Shown piece by piece: positions 33,340-42,231 of a DNA stretch of 43,762 bases (positions are counted from its first letter, which is position 1; every line of letters begins with the position of its first letter). The notes below the pieces were generated by a model, which saw only the letters and a list, made by a program, of their open reading frames with translations, was not told the origin of the DNA and did no database searches. The DNA is from Caulobacteraceae bacterium (GTDB taxonomy: Bacteria; Pseudomonadota; Alphaproteobacteria; Caulobacterales; Caulobacteraceae), in the NCBI GenBank assembly GCA_947478785.1, contig CANJXI010000027.1, positions 1 through 43,762 of the forward strand. The letters run 5' to 3'. The translations under genes and the position numbers were made by a program.

Positions 33340-34301
33340 TGGAAAAAGACGCCAACTACGCGCTCGTCGGCATGTCAGCGATGATCCTGCTGGTCGGCCT
33401 GATCATCTTCGTCGTCTGGCTCGCGCGATTGCGGATCAACGCCGAATACGACCTCTATGACATCGTCTTCCAGGGACCTGTGCGCGGCCTGAACCAGGGC
33501 GGGGAAGTCCACTTCAACGGCATCAAGGTGGGCGAAGTCACCAAGATCGCGCTCGACCGCACCAACCCCAGCCGGGTGATCGCCCGCGCCCGGGTGACCT
33601 CCGAGGTGCCGATCCGCATCGACAGCTACGCCACGCTGGAGCCGCAGGGCATCACCGGCGTCAACTACGTCCAGATCACCGCGGGCACCCCGTCGAAGCC
33701 GCTGCTCAAGGTTCTCGAGAAGGCCAAATGCGACAAGATCGGGATCCGCGAATGCATCCCGATTATCCGCAGCCAGCGCAGCGCGCTGTCCGACCTGCTG
33801 GAGGGCGGCGGCACGGTGCTGACCCGCACGATCGAGGCGCTGGACCGGGTGAACCGCGTGCTCTCAGACCAGAACGTGAAGACCTTCTCAGCGGCCCTCT
33901 CCGATACCCAGGCGGTGACCGCCGAATTCCGCGAACGCAAGTCGGTTATCGCCGACGCCCAGAAGGCGCTGCAGGACATCGACGCGGCGGCCCAGGAGAT
34001 CACCGAGCTGTCCAAGTCCGGGCGTTCCCTCGTCGAAGGCGACGGCCGCAGGACGATGAAGAACGTCGCCGACGCCGCCGAGGAAGCCAAGGCCACGGCC
34101 AAGGACGCGCGGGCCATCATCGGCAAGCTCTCGGGCCCGACCGCCGACTTCGCGTCGAACGGCCTGCCGCAGGTCACCGCCGCGGTGATCCAGCTGCAGA
34201 GCGCCGCGGAGTCCCTCGAGCGTCTGGTCAACGAGATCCAGTCCAGTCCCACGGGTGCGCTGGGCAAGCCCGCGGCCGAAGAATTGAAGGTGAAGCCATG
34301 A
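33339..34301 (+). CDS. MlaD/MCE-domain lipid-binding protein
   Basis: Periplasmic membrane-anchored MCE protein of 320 residues. One N-terminal transmembrane helix is at about 8-29. A single MCE domain (38-118) shows VRGLNQGGEVHFNGIKVGEV and LEPQGITGVNYVQI. The C-terminal half is a long helical region with many polar and alanine-rich stretches (about 145-310), which in MCE proteins builds a tunnel or needle across the periplasm. ATG 33339 overlaps the ATPase stop. It presumably hands lipid to or from the auxiliary lipoprotein encoded next. Confidence 0.93.
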   Translation: MEKDANYALVGMSAMILLVGLIIFVVWLARLRINAEYDLYDIVFQGPVRGLNQGGEVHFNGIKVGEVTKIALDRTNPSRVIARARVTSEVPIRIDSYATLEPQGITGVNYVQITAGTPSKPLLKVLEKAKCDKIGIRECIPIIRSQRSALSDLLEGGGTVLTRTIEALDRVNRVLSDQNVKTFSAALSDTQAVTAEFRERKSVIADAQKALQDIDAAAQEITELSKSGRSLVEGDGRRTMKNVADAAEEAKATAKDARAIIGKLSGPTADFASNGLPQVTAAVIQLQSAAESLERLVNEIQSSPTGALGKPAAEELKVKP

Positions 34302-34918
34302 TCCGCATCCTTCGCGCGGGCGCCGTCATCGTCTGCGGGCTGTCGCTGGCCGGCTGTATCTCGCTGTTGCCGAAGACCAAGCCTGCCCAGCTCTATCGCT
34401 TCGGGGCGACGCCGGCCGCCGAACAGCCGGCCGGACAGGCGCCGGCCGGCAAGATCGGGGTGTTCCGCGCCAACGGCACGTTCCAGCGCGAAACCGCCGG
34501 CGACCGGCTGTTGGGCGTCACCGGAACCAAGGCCGCCTACATCGCGCAAAGCCGCTGGGTGGCGCCCGCCCAGCTGCTGTTTGACGAGGCTGTGCTGGAG
34601 GCGTTCGACACCGGTGGCGGCCACGTGCGGCTGGTCTCACGCGGCGAGCCCGCGCACAGCGACTACGTCCTGCGCCTGGATGTCCGCAACTTCGAGGCGC
34701 GCTACGACAACGGCGCCAAGGCCGCGCCCACCGTGCTGGTCCGGGTCCGCGCCGCGATCACCCGCGACGAGAGCCGGACGCTGGTGTCCGACCAGGTCTT
34801 CGAGTCCAGGGTCAGGGCGTCCGACAACCGCGTCGGCCCGATCGTGGCGGCCTATGACAAGGCGGTGGCCGAGGTGCTGGCCAAGCTGGTCGCCTGGACC
34901 AACGCGAACGCCGCCTAG
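34298..34918 (+). CDS. ABC-type transport auxiliary lipoprotein (PqiC-like)
   Basis: Lipoprotein of 206 residues with lipobox L-A-G-C and lipidated Cys20, probably in the outer membrane. The mature part fits the ABC transport auxiliary/PqiC family: LYRFGATPAA, then VAPAQLLFDEAVLEAF, VLRLDVRNFEARYDNG and a C-terminal helical ending YDKAVAEVLAKLVAW. ATG 34298 overlaps the MlaD-like stop as ATGA. In PqiABC-type systems such a protein forms the outer-membrane end of an MCE lipid conduit; here it takes the place of the MlaA/MlaC pair, which is not in the window. Confidence 0.88.
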   Translation: MIRILRAGAVIVCGLSLAGCISLLPKTKPAQLYRFGATPAAEQPAGQAPAGKIGVFRANGTFQRETAGDRLLGVTGTKAAYIAQSRWVAPAQLLFDEAVLEAFDTGGGHVRLVSRGEPAHSDYVLRLDVRNFEARYDNGAKAAPTVLVRVRAAITRDESRTLVSDQVFESRVRASDNRVGPIVAAYDKAVAEVLAKLVAWTNANAA

Positions 34919-34927
34919 GGCTTGCCG

Positions 34928-35734
34928 ATGCATCCCCGGATCTCGGTGAACATGGCCTCCTCCATGGGCTGGACGCTGGACCAGGATATCGCCTTCTACG
35001 CCTCGCGCGGGATCACGGCCGCGACCGTGCTGCCGTCGAAGCTTGGCGAACCGGCGTCGGACGGCATTCGCGCTGTCCGGGACGCGGGCCTTGGCGTCGC
35101 CGCCATGGTCTGGACACCCGCCCCGGGCGGGTCGCTCATCGACGAGACGAACCCCGCGCTGCAGATGCTCATGCCGGCCATGGAAACAGCGACGGCGCTG
35201 GGGTCGCCATGTCTCTATGTGCTGGCCGGATCCGCGCCGCCCAGAATGCCCACCGACGTGGCCTATGACCGCCTGGTGGGCGCGCTGCGGCCGGCCAGCG
35301 CCCATGCCCGCGACCTGGGCCTGCGCCTGGCGCTGGAGGCCAACAGCCACCCGACCCGCGCCAGCGGCTTCATCCATACCCTGGCCGACGCCGCCGAGCT
35401 GTCGCGCGACGCCGACATGGGCATATGTCTGGAGCTGCAGAACTGCTGGTATGAGCGCCACCTGCCGCACCTGTTCCGCGAGAACGTGGGGCGCATCGAC
35501 CTGGTCCAGGTCAACGACTTCCTGGTGGGGGAAGAACTCCGACTGAACCGCCGGGTCCCGGGCGACGGGTCCATGCCGCTCGAATGGATGCTCGGCCACC
35601 TGCTGGAGGCCGGCTATCCCGGATATTTCGACCTGGAGATCGTGGGCCCGGCGATCGAGCGGGAAGGCTATGCCTCGGCCATCGACCGCAGCCTCGACTG
35701 GCTGGGGTCGAGGCTGCTGTCCTGGGGCGTGTGA
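34928..35734 (+). CDS. Sugar phosphate isomerase/epimerase-like TIM-barrel protein
   Basis: Xylose-isomerase-like TIM-barrel protein of 268 residues. Conserved-looking metal-site strands are LALEANSHP, MGICLELQNCWYE, DLVQVNDFLVG and YFDLEIVGP, each ending in acidic or His residues in the order expected for the family. The reaction and substrate are unknown; members isomerise or dehydrate sugar acids and ring compounds. ATG 34928 follows AGGGC seven nt upstream and lies nine nt after the lipoprotein stop, so it is likely read from the lipid-transport operon, although no functional link is evident. Confidence 0.85.
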   Translation: MHPRISVNMASSMGWTLDQDIAFYASRGITAATVLPSKLGEPASDGIRAVRDAGLGVAAMVWTPAPGGSLIDETNPALQMLMPAMETATALGSPCLYVLAGSAPPRMPTDVAYDRLVGALRPASAHARDLGLRLALEANSHPTRASGFIHTLADAAELSRDADMGICLELQNCWYERHLPHLFRENVGRIDLVQVNDFLVGEELRLNRRVPGDGSMPLEWMLGHLLEAGYPGYFDLEIVGPAIEREGYASAIDRSLDWLGSRLLSWGV

Positions 35735-35737
35735 CCG

Positions 35738-37120
35738 CTACGCCGTCTCGGCGATCAGCGCCGCCACCTGATGCTCGACCGCGGTGCCCTTGAAGAAGTT
35801 GGGATTCAAAGCGGTCTGCATCCTGGCGATATTGCCGAAGGTGAAGTCCTTGAACTGCGAGGCGTCGAGCGTGCCATGCTCCACGTGCTCCCACGCCTCG
35901 GCCAGGACATAGCGCATGTCGGGCACGTCCCAGTGGCCGATGTCCGAGGCGAAGATCGGGTTCATCCTGGCGCGCTTGGGCAGCATTTCCGTGCGGAACG
36001 CCATCGCGGCCAGCGGATCGTCACCCTCGCATCCGAAATAGAACTGGCGGGTGAACATGTCGACGATGTCGGCCTTGGACTCGATGAGCGACTCCTTGAA
36101 GTCGTCGACCTCGTCCAGGCTGTACGGCGATGGGGCCGGGCGATGCCCGCCAGCGTTGATCGAGGGCCGCATGGACTCAGGGGCGTATTGCCAGAACAGC
36201 TCGTCCAGCAGCTTGATGTCCACCGCGGACGGGTCGTAGGACGCCATCGCGGCGCGGTTGCGCTTCTCGAAATGGCTGATCATGTCGTTGAAGAGCTGGC
36301 AGCCCCAGCTCACGCCGCCTTCGAGGAAGGCGAACCGCAGTTCCGGGAATCGCTTGGGCACGCCGCCGAAGATCAGCGAGCGGCAGATCGCCTCCTGCGC
36401 CCAGGCGAAGTGGCCGAGGTGGTTGTAGACGTAGTTGGTCGGTGACGCCCGGGTCGCGAGCCCGCGGCCGGGCGAGTGGAAGGTCGGGACCACGCCCAGT
36501 TCCACGCAGCGGCGCCACAGCGGGTCGAAGTCCTGGCCACTGCCGTGGCCGAGGCTGCGGATGCTCACCTGGCCGTCAGGGCCCGTCACGGTGTTCAGGC
36601 CGCTGAACATTATCGCCTTCAGGCCAAGCTTGACGGCGAATTCCAGCTCTTCGACCGCCTCTTCGGGCGATCCCGTCGGGACGGCGCCCACCGCCTGCAT
36701 GCGGTCGGAATAGGATCCGAAGAGTTCGGCGTAGTAGCGGTTGGCCCCGCGCGCCACGGAACGGCGGACCTCCTCGTTCTCGTGCGACAGCATCACCAGC
36801 GGCAGGCCCGGGTAGAGCAAGGCGTAGTCGATGCCGAACTGATCCAGCCGGTCGCGCAGGAGCCCCGGCAGGACGGACGTGGCGCGATCGAGGGTGTTTT
36901 CGGCGGGCTGGCCCCAAAGGGTGGCGTTGGGCCGGCCGACGCTCGGTGTCGACATCGCGTGGCGCACGCGGTCGGCGGTCGCCTGGCCCATCTCCTGGAC
37001 GACGAAATCCATCAGCAGCGGGAAGTGCTCGGTCAGGTGGCCGTCGCCGTCGATCACGGGGTGGTTCAACTGGGCGCGGATCTCCTGCACCTCGTCGACG
37101 AGCAAGAAGTTTCCGTCCAT
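35738..37120 (-). CDS. Amidohydrolase family (amidohydrolase_2) protein
   Basis: Metal-dependent hydrolase or decarboxylase of 460 residues with the ACMSD-like TIM barrel. Metal-site elements are VIDGDGHLTEH near the N-terminus (D-x-H form), VVPTFHSPG and FASDIGHWD (the late Asp), and the RFPELRFAFLEGG strand typical of this family. Bacterial relatives often decarboxylate or hydrolyse ring-derived acids. Its start is 4 nt before... the stop of the upstream deacylase-like gene at 37125, so the two are co-transcribed. Its stop converges within 4 nt on the isomerase-like gene. Confidence 0.9.
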   Translation of the reverse strand: MDGNFLLVDEVQEIRAQLNHPVIDGDGHLTEHFPLLMDFVVQEMGQATADRVRHAMSTPSVGRPNATLWGQPAENTLDRATSVLPGLLRDRLDQFGIDYALLYPGLPLVMLSHENEEVRRSVARGANRYYAELFGSYSDRMQAVGAVPTGSPEEAVEELEFAVKLGLKAIMFSGLNTVTGPDGQVSIRSLGHGSGQDFDPLWRRCVELGVVPTFHSPGRGLATRASPTNYVYNHLGHFAWAQEAICRSLIFGGVPKRFPELRFAFLEGGVSWGCQLFNDMISHFEKRNRAAMASYDPSAVDIKLLDELFWQYAPESMRPSINAGGHRPAPSPYSLDEVDDFKESLIESKADIVDMFTRQFYFGCEGDDPLAAMAFRTEMLPKRARMNPIFASDIGHWDVPDMRYVLAEAWEHVEHGTLDASQFKDFTFGNIARMQTALNPNFFKGTAVEHQVAALIAETA

Positions 37121-37124
37121 GGCC

Positions 37125-38834
37125 TTACCTCATATCCGGGGTGATCGTGTCGCGGCCGGCGCGCAGGACGACGCCGGACCTTGCTTGGGTGAGTTCGCCA
37201 TGCTCGGCGATCAGTTCGCCGTTCACGAGCACATAGGCGATGCCGACGCCTTCGGAGTAGAGCCGCCCGGCGCCGCCCGGCAGGTCGAACTTCAGCCGCA
37301 CCGCGTCGTGGCCCACGGTCGCCTCGTCGAACACCACGATGTCGGCGGCCGCGCCTTCGCGCAGGGTTCCGCGGTCGACCATGCCGTAGAGGGCGGCCGG
37401 CTCGGAGGTCAGGAGGCGCACGGCCTCCTCGGTGGTGATCAGGTTATGCTCGCGGACGCCCAGGGACAGCAGGTCCGTGGCGAAGCTGAAGGTCGACAGC
37501 ATGTCGAGGTGCGCGCCGGTGTCGGCGCCGCCCACGATCGTGCGGGGATCGAGCCAGAGTTCGCGGCGGGCCTCCCAGTCGGCCCGGGTGTCCTGGGCGT
37601 CGCCATAGCTGAACGAGGTGCGCAGCTCGTCGGCGACGACGATGTCGATCAGGGCGTCGAACGGCGTCTTGCCTTCCGTCTTCGCGATCTCGTCGATCTT
37701 GCGGCCCTCATACTGTTTGGTCTCGGGCGCGAAGGTCTGCAGGACCCGCTTCTCGCCCCAGTTGACGAGCCCGCCCCGCCCGGTGGAGTCGGCCGCCAGC
37801 TTGCCCAGCCTGGCGCGCGATTCCGGATCGGCCAGCAGGGCCAGCTTCTCGGCCGGCGGCGCGGTCATCGCCTCGCCCCAGCCCGGGATCGAATCCAGCA
37901 GGAAGCCGCCCCGGAAGCAGAGCCGGGCCTCGGACACGTAGGGCACGACGAGACCCACCATCTTGCCGCCGCGCGCCCGGGCCACGTCGGACAACGCCAG
38001 CTGCTCGCGGACCACGGACAGGCCCGAGGCCGATCCCGCGATTACATTCCAGTTGAGCGGCCGCTTCGCCGCCACGGTCATGTCGACCATCACCTGCTGC
38101 AGATGTTCAGCCCAAGGACCCTGTCCGGCCACGAATTCGAGAGAGGTCCCCGGAAATTCGCCGCAGACCGCCGCCAGGGCGACCAGCTCCTCGGCGGCGG
38201 CGTAGCGCGATGGCACCGGCCCCCCGCCGGCGTCGTTGTGGACGACCGACCAGCTCGAGGAGAACCCCAGGCCGCCCGCGCGAATGCCGTCGCGCAAGAG
38301 CTCGCACATGCGCTCGAGCTCGTCCGGCGTCGCCGCCCGCTCCGTCGCCGCCTCGCCCATCACCACCCGGCGGATGGCGCTGTGGCCGACCATGAACCCC
38401 GAGTTCAACGCGAGCACGCCATCGAACCGGTCGAGGTATTCCTCAGTCGTCGTCCAGTCCCACGGAACGCCGGTCTCCAGCGATTCAGCGGGCATGCCCT
38501 CGACGCGGGCCAGCATCGGCAGGAGGTAGGCGGCGGCGGCGGGGTTGAGCGGGGCGACGCTGAATCCGCAGTTGCCGGCGATCACCGTGGTGACCCCGTG
38601 CAGGGGTGACGGCGTCAGCGCCGTGTCCCAGAAGCCCTGCACGTCGAGGTGGGTATGCACGTCGATGAACCCCGGGGCGACGACCATGCCCGCGGCGTCC
38701 AGAGTCCTGCGAGCGGGCCCCAGGTCGCGGCCGATGGCGGTGATGCGGCCAGCGTCGATCGCCACGTCGGCCTGACGCCTCGGCGCCCCCGTGCCGTCTA
38801 TAACGGCGCCGCCGCGAACCACCAGATCGTGCAC
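37125..38834 (-). CDS. D-aminoacylase/dihydroorotase-like amidohydrolase
   Basis: Metal-dependent amidohydrolase of about 569 residues, related to N-acyl-D-amino-acid deacylase. The N-terminal small domain begins DLVVRGGAVIDGTGAP, followed by metal ligands VAPGFIDVHTHLD (H-x-H), and a late Asp in GADTGAHLDM; the C-terminal RGTLREGAAADIVVFD returns to the small beta domain. GTG 38834 is chosen because GGGAGGG stands six nt upstream; the longer frame to 38918 is Arg/Ala-rich and unlikely. It is the first gene of a two-gene unit with the amidohydrolase_2 protein. The N-acyl substrate is unknown. Confidence 0.9.
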   Translation of the reverse strand: MHDLVVRGGAVIDGTGAPRRQADVAIDAGRITAIGRDLGPARRTLDAAGMVVAPGFIDVHTHLDVQGFWDTALTPSPLHGVTTVIAGNCGFSVAPLNPAAAAYLLPMLARVEGMPAESLETGVPWDWTTTEEYLDRFDGVLALNSGFMVGHSAIRRVVMGEAATERAATPDELERMCELLRDGIRAGGLGFSSSWSVVHNDAGGGPVPSRYAAAEELVALAAVCGEFPGTSLEFVAGQGPWAEHLQQVMVDMTVAAKRPLNWNVIAGSASGLSVVREQLALSDVARARGGKMVGLVVPYVSEARLCFRGGFLLDSIPGWGEAMTAPPAEKLALLADPESRARLGKLAADSTGRGGLVNWGEKRVLQTFAPETKQYEGRKIDEIAKTEGKTPFDALIDIVVADELRTSFSYGDAQDTRADWEARRELWLDPRTIVGGADTGAHLDMLSTFSFATDLLSLGVREHNLITTEEAVRLLTSEPAALYGMVDRGTLREGAAADIVVFDEATVGHDAVRLKFDLPGGAGRLYSEGVGIAYVLVNGELIAEHGELTQARSGVVLRAGRDTITPDMR

Positions 38835-38963
38835 GAACCCTCCCGAATCCTCATGCGGACGCGCCCGGTCGGAGCTGGCTTGGCCTCGCCGGCCAGCCCT
38901 CGCCGCGCGATCCGCCAATGGTGGAGGAGTTAGGCGGACAAGTGAAGGCCCGCGGCGTTTTGT

Positions 38964-38995
38964 GAACTGCCGGAGAGATATTCGGAACTGCTGGA
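38964..38995 (-). promoter_or_regulatory. Direct repeats upstream of the amidohydrolase pair
   Basis: GAACTGCCGGA (38964-38974) and GAACTGCTGGA (38985-38995) differ at one base and are 21 bp apart, two helical turns, so a protein could bind both on the same face. They lie 130-160 bp upstream of GTG 38834, within the 184-nt gap between that gene and the end of folD. A chance repeat cannot be excluded. Confidence 0.3.
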
Positions 38996-39018
38996 TAGCC
39001 TGTCTGGCCGCCTCGCCC

Positions 39019-39918
39019 TTACGAGGCCTCGAGACCGGCCTGCCGCCTGGCGGCGGTCACGGTGTTCTGCAGCAGGACGGCCACGGTCATCAGACCGACC
39101 CCGCCGGGCACGGGCGTGATCCAGCCGGCGACCTCCATGGCCTCCTTGAAGTGGACATCGCCCACCACCTTGGTCCGGCCGGCGGCGGCCTTAACAGGAT
39201 CGTCGAAGGGCACCCGGTTGATGCCCACGTCGATCACCGCGGCGCCCGGCTTGATCCAGTCGCCCCGGATCATCCGGGGCCGGCCGACGGCGGCCACCAG
39301 GATGTCGGCCTCGCGGCACACGGCGGGAAGGTCGCGGGTGCGGGAGTGGGCGATGGTCACCGTGCAGTCGGACTGCAGCAGGAGCTGGGCGACCGGACGG
39401 CCAACCAGCACCGAGCGGCCGACCACCACGGCCCGCAGGCCCGAAAGGTCGCCGACGGTCTCCTTCAGCAGGATCATGCAGCCCAGCGGCGTGCAGGGCG
39501 TCAGCGCCGGCAGGCCGCTGGCGAGGCGCCCGGCGTTGACCACGTGCAGGCCGTCCACATCCTTGTCCGGACTGATCGCCGCCAGCACGGCGCGTTCCTC
39601 GATGTGCTTGGGGAGCGGCAACTGGACGAGGATTCCGTGGATCAGCGGATCGGCGTTGAGCTCGCCCACCAGCCGCAGCAGGTCGTGCTGGGGCGTGTCG
39701 GCGGGAAGTTTGTGGGTCACCGAATGCATGCCGGCGGCCAGGGAGTGCTCGCCCTTGGAGCGCACATAGATCTCGCTGGCGGGGTCCGCGCCCACGAGGA
39801 CGACGGCCAGACCGGGCTGCAGGCCATGGTCGGCCTTCAGCTTGGCGACCTGCTCGGCCACCTGGGCGCGCAGCCGCTCGGCGTAGATCTTGCCGTCGAT
39901 GAGTTTGGCCTGACTCAT
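39019..39918 (-). CDS. folD: Methylenetetrahydrofolate dehydrogenase / methenyltetrahydrofolate cyclohydrolase
   Basis: Bifunctional one-carbon enzyme of 299 residues. Signatures are [18 protein letters not shown] (Tyr-Lys catalytic pair in YVRSK), [29 protein letters not shown], the Rossmann motif [11 protein letters not shown] and the end [20 protein letters not shown]. The NADP-binding form GRS is normal. It is last in the minus-strand series GST > nuclease > Nudix > folD and starts 24 nt after the Nudix stop. Confidence 0.95.
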   Translation of the reverse strand: MSQAKLIDGKIYAERLRAQVAEQVAKLKADHGLQPGLAVVLVGADPASEIYVRSKGEHSLAAGMHSVTHKLPADTPQHDLLRLVGELNADPLIHGILVQLPLPKHIEERAVLAAISPDKDVDGLHVVNAGRLASGLPALTPCTPLGCMILLKETVGDLSGLRAVVVGRSVLVGRPVAQLLLQSDCTVTIAHSRTRDLPAVCREADILVAAVGRPRMIRGDWIKPGAAVIDVGINRVPFDDPVKAAAGRTKVVGDVHFKEAMEVAGWITPVPGGVGLMTVAVLLQNTVTAARRQAGLEAS

Positions 39919-39942
39919 GGATTCTCCCGGGACCGGCTCCGA

Positions 39943-40413
39943 CTAGCCGTTCGGGCGGCGCTGCGCAAACCGCAGCCAGGCCGCGACCGCCCAGACGTGG
40001 GATTCGCGGCTGAGTTCGATCAACGCCTCCTGTGGCGTCATCCAGGCGAGCGCGTGGTCATCCTCGATCTTCAACTCGGGCGCCTCGGCCACCAGGCGGG
40101 CCGCGAAGAACAGTCCCCGGGTGTTCACGCTCTCGCCGTTCGGGTTGATGAAATAGTGGTCCGCCGCGGTGAAGGGCTCGGCGTCCGGCTCGACCCTCAG
40201 CCCGGCCTCCTCGCCACACTCCCGCCCAGCCGCACCGCGCGCCGTTTCGCCCGGATCGAGGCCGCCGCCGGGCAGGTCGAGCCGGCCGCCGCCGTTCGCA
40301 AAGGTCACCCGCACCGTGGCGATCCGCCCGTCCCGTTCGGTCACGACAAAGGCCGCCGGCCGATCCGGATAGTCCCGTCCGGCCTCGGGTTCCCCGAACT
40401 GCGGCGCGGTCAT
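39943..40413 (-). CDS. Nudix hydrolase
   Basis: Hydrolase of nucleoside diphosphate-linked compounds, 156 residues. The Nudix box GX5EX7REUXEEXGU is complete at 50-72 (Gly50, Glu56, Arg64-Glu65, Glu68-Glu69, Gly71). ATG 40413 overlaps the stop of the S1/P1 nuclease gene as ATGA, so the two are translationally coupled. The longer open frame upstream runs out of phase through the nuclease gene and is not coding. The substrate cannot be predicted; nucleotide clean-up would fit beside a nuclease gene. Confidence 0.92.
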   Translation of the reverse strand: MTAPQFGEPEAGRDYPDRPAAFVVTERDGRIATVRVTFANGGGRLDLPGGGLDPGETARGAAGRECGEEAGLRVEPDAEPFTAADHYFINPNGESVNTRGLFFAARLVAEAPELKIEDDHALAWMTPQEALIELSRESHVWAVAAWLRFAQRRPNG

Positions 40414-41420
40414 CAGTCCATGCCCGAGAGGATCGGATAGGGATCGACCTTGCCGGCCAGGACGTCGGCCAGCGGCGCGGGCCGCCACCCCACGGCCTGC
40501 TGGCCGCTGGCCCGCCAGGCCAGGACGATCAGGTCGCGCAGTTCGGCCGCCCCGACGGCGATCTGCTGGGTCGCCAGCGCCGGCCCCCGTGGATCGCCCG
40601 GATTGAGGCCGCCGGCCTTTTCCATTTCGTAGAACGGGATGACCAGCCGGCCGGTGGCGGCGAGATAGTCGGCGGTGCGCTGCTCGACGCCGCCGGAGAA
40701 CGGGCGCGGCGGCAGCATCTTCGCCGAAACGGCCGCCAGGGTGACGTTGGCCCTTACCAGATCGCCCTCGAAGGGGGCGTGCAGCCTGGCGTTCGAATAG
40801 CCCGCGGGATTGGGGAAATCGCCCCAGCCGTTGAAGTGGACGGTGACGTGCAGCGGCTGGCTGCCGTCGCCAACGAAGTGCGAGAGTTCGCCGACGGTGG
40901 CCAGGATCAGGGCCTCGCGGCGCCGGCGGTCGGCGGCGTACCAGGCGCGATGGGCTTTCCACCTGGGATCGCGCTCGGCATAGGCGTCCGCCCGCCAATA
41001 GGCGAAATGCCGGGTCAGCTGCTGGTAGCGGCCGACGATGGCGTAAGGCAGGTAGCCGGCCTTCCAGCTGTCCTGGCCGACGGCGCGGAGCGCGGTGTCG
41101 TAGTCCTCGCGGGTCGGCGGCAGGGCGCCCAGCGCCGGGCCGCCGAAGATCTTGCCGTCGTCGCCCAGATCGACGAAATGCTCCGGCGAGCGCTCGGCGT
41201 CGTTCAGCCTGCCCGCGCCCTTCGCCCGATCGGGCTCACGCGACAGCTCGCCCACGTCGCGGGCGGCTTGCGGCGTGCGCAGGAAGGCCGGCAAGGCCGG
41301 AGGCAGAGCGCGGATCGCGGCCTCGCCGACCAGCCTGTGGCCGGTGTTACCCCAGGCCAGGGCGGCGCCGGGCGCGAGCCCGAGGACGGCGGCGAGCGCG
41401 AGGATCAGGCGGCGATGCAT
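40413..41420 (-). CDS. Exported S1/P1-type zinc nuclease
   Basis: Secreted or periplasmic single-strand nuclease/3'-nucleotidase of the S1-P1 family, 335 residues. Signal peptide 1-22 ends ALA, so the mature protein begins with Trp23 (WGNTGH). In P1 and S1 nuclease the mature N-terminal Trp itself binds the zinc cluster, so cleavage here gives the required N-terminus. Further zinc ligands lie in GNTGHRLVGE, ERSPEHFVDL and the HFVGDGSQPLHV block. ATG 41420 is chosen for this signal peptide. It follows the GST gene by 39 nt and is coupled to the Nudix gene. Confidence 0.92.
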   Translation of the reverse strand: MHRRLILALAAVLGLAPGAALAWGNTGHRLVGEAAIRALPPALPAFLRTPQAARDVGELSREPDRAKGAGRLNDAERSPEHFVDLGDDGKIFGGPALGALPPTREDYDTALRAVGQDSWKAGYLPYAIVGRYQQLTRHFAYWRADAYAERDPRWKAHRAWYAADRRRREALILATVGELSHFVGDGSQPLHVTVHFNGWGDFPNPAGYSNARLHAPFEGDLVRANVTLAAVSAKMLPPRPFSGGVEQRTADYLAATGRLVIPFYEMEKAGGLNPGDPRGPALATQQIAVGAAELRDLIVLAWRASGQQAVGWRPAPLADVLAGKVDPYPILSGMD

Positions 41421-41459
41421 GCGGCAGGATTGCGGGCTGGCGCCGGGCAAGGCAAGCGG

Positions 41460-42044
41460 TCAGGCGGCGATTTCGAGCGCCTTTTCCACCCGCCCCACCC
41501 AGGCCTGCACCGCCGGATAGTTGGTGAGTTCGAAGCCGCCCTCGTGAGCCACGCGGGTGTAGGCGACCAGGGCCACGTCGGCGAGGCTGAGGCTCCCGCC
41601 CGCCAGGAACGGCTGGCCGGCCAGCCCCTCCTCCAGCCGCCGCAGGGCCGCCTCGCCACGCTCGACGATGCGGGGCTCGATCTCGGCGGCGGACTTGCCG
41701 AGGTAGCGCACCTGGAAGCGCGCCACGGCGACGTAGGGCTCATGGCTGTACTGTTCCCAGAACATCCATTCGAGCATGCGGGCGCGCTGATAGGCGTCGG
41801 CGGGGATGAGGTCCGAGCCTTCCGCCAGGTGCAGGATGATGGCGTTCGACTGCGCCAGCGGCCGGCCGTCGGGGAGGATCACGGTGGGCACCTGGCCGGC
41901 CGGATTCATCGCCAGGAATGCGGCCGTGCGAGTCGCCCCGACCATGATGTCGGTCTCGATCCAGGCGTAGGAAAGGCCGAGATAGTCGGCTGTCCACTTC
42001 ACCTTGAGGCAGTTTCCCGACTTGGAATCCCCATAGATTTTCAT
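41460..42044 (-). CDS. Glutathione S-transferase family protein
   Basis: GST of 194 residues with thioredoxin-like N-domain and helical C-domain. The N-terminus MKIYGDSKSGNCLKV carries the active-site serine region (Ser7/Ser9), the cis-Pro is in GQVPTVILPDG and the glutathione-binding LAQSNAIILHLAE follows. The C-domain ends with the N-capping motif LSLADVALVAY. ATG 42044 has GGGGGAG upstream; a frame to 42083 exists but starts without a site. It is the first gene of the GST-nuclease-Nudix-folD series. The electrophile it acts on is unknown. Confidence 0.93.
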   Translation of the reverse strand: MKIYGDSKSGNCLKVKWTADYLGLSYAWIETDIMVGATRTAAFLAMNPAGQVPTVILPDGRPLAQSNAIILHLAEGSDLIPADAYQRARMLEWMFWEQYSHEPYVAVARFQVRYLGKSAAEIEPRIVERGEAALRRLEEGLAGQPFLAGGSLSLADVALVAYTRVAHEGGFELTNYPAVQAWVGRVEKALEIAA

Positions 42045-42231
42045 GAAATCTCCCCCGCGTTGATCGGACAGTGTGCAACCCATTCGCCTGGGAATGGTGG
42101 CCGCCTCACCGTCAATTTGCTATCAGGTTTGCTCATAGGACAACCCGCCGCACCCCCCGCGGGGTTGCCGCTTGGGACGCCAGCCGGTAAGAGTCCGGGC
42201 GTTCCAGTTCAACGACGAAGGAGGAGCCGTC

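Noticed and set aside
39943-40998. Extended Nudix protein reaching into the nuclease gene
   Set aside because: The extra part is the nuclease gene in another frame; ATGA coupling at 40413 gives a normal-length Nudix protein.
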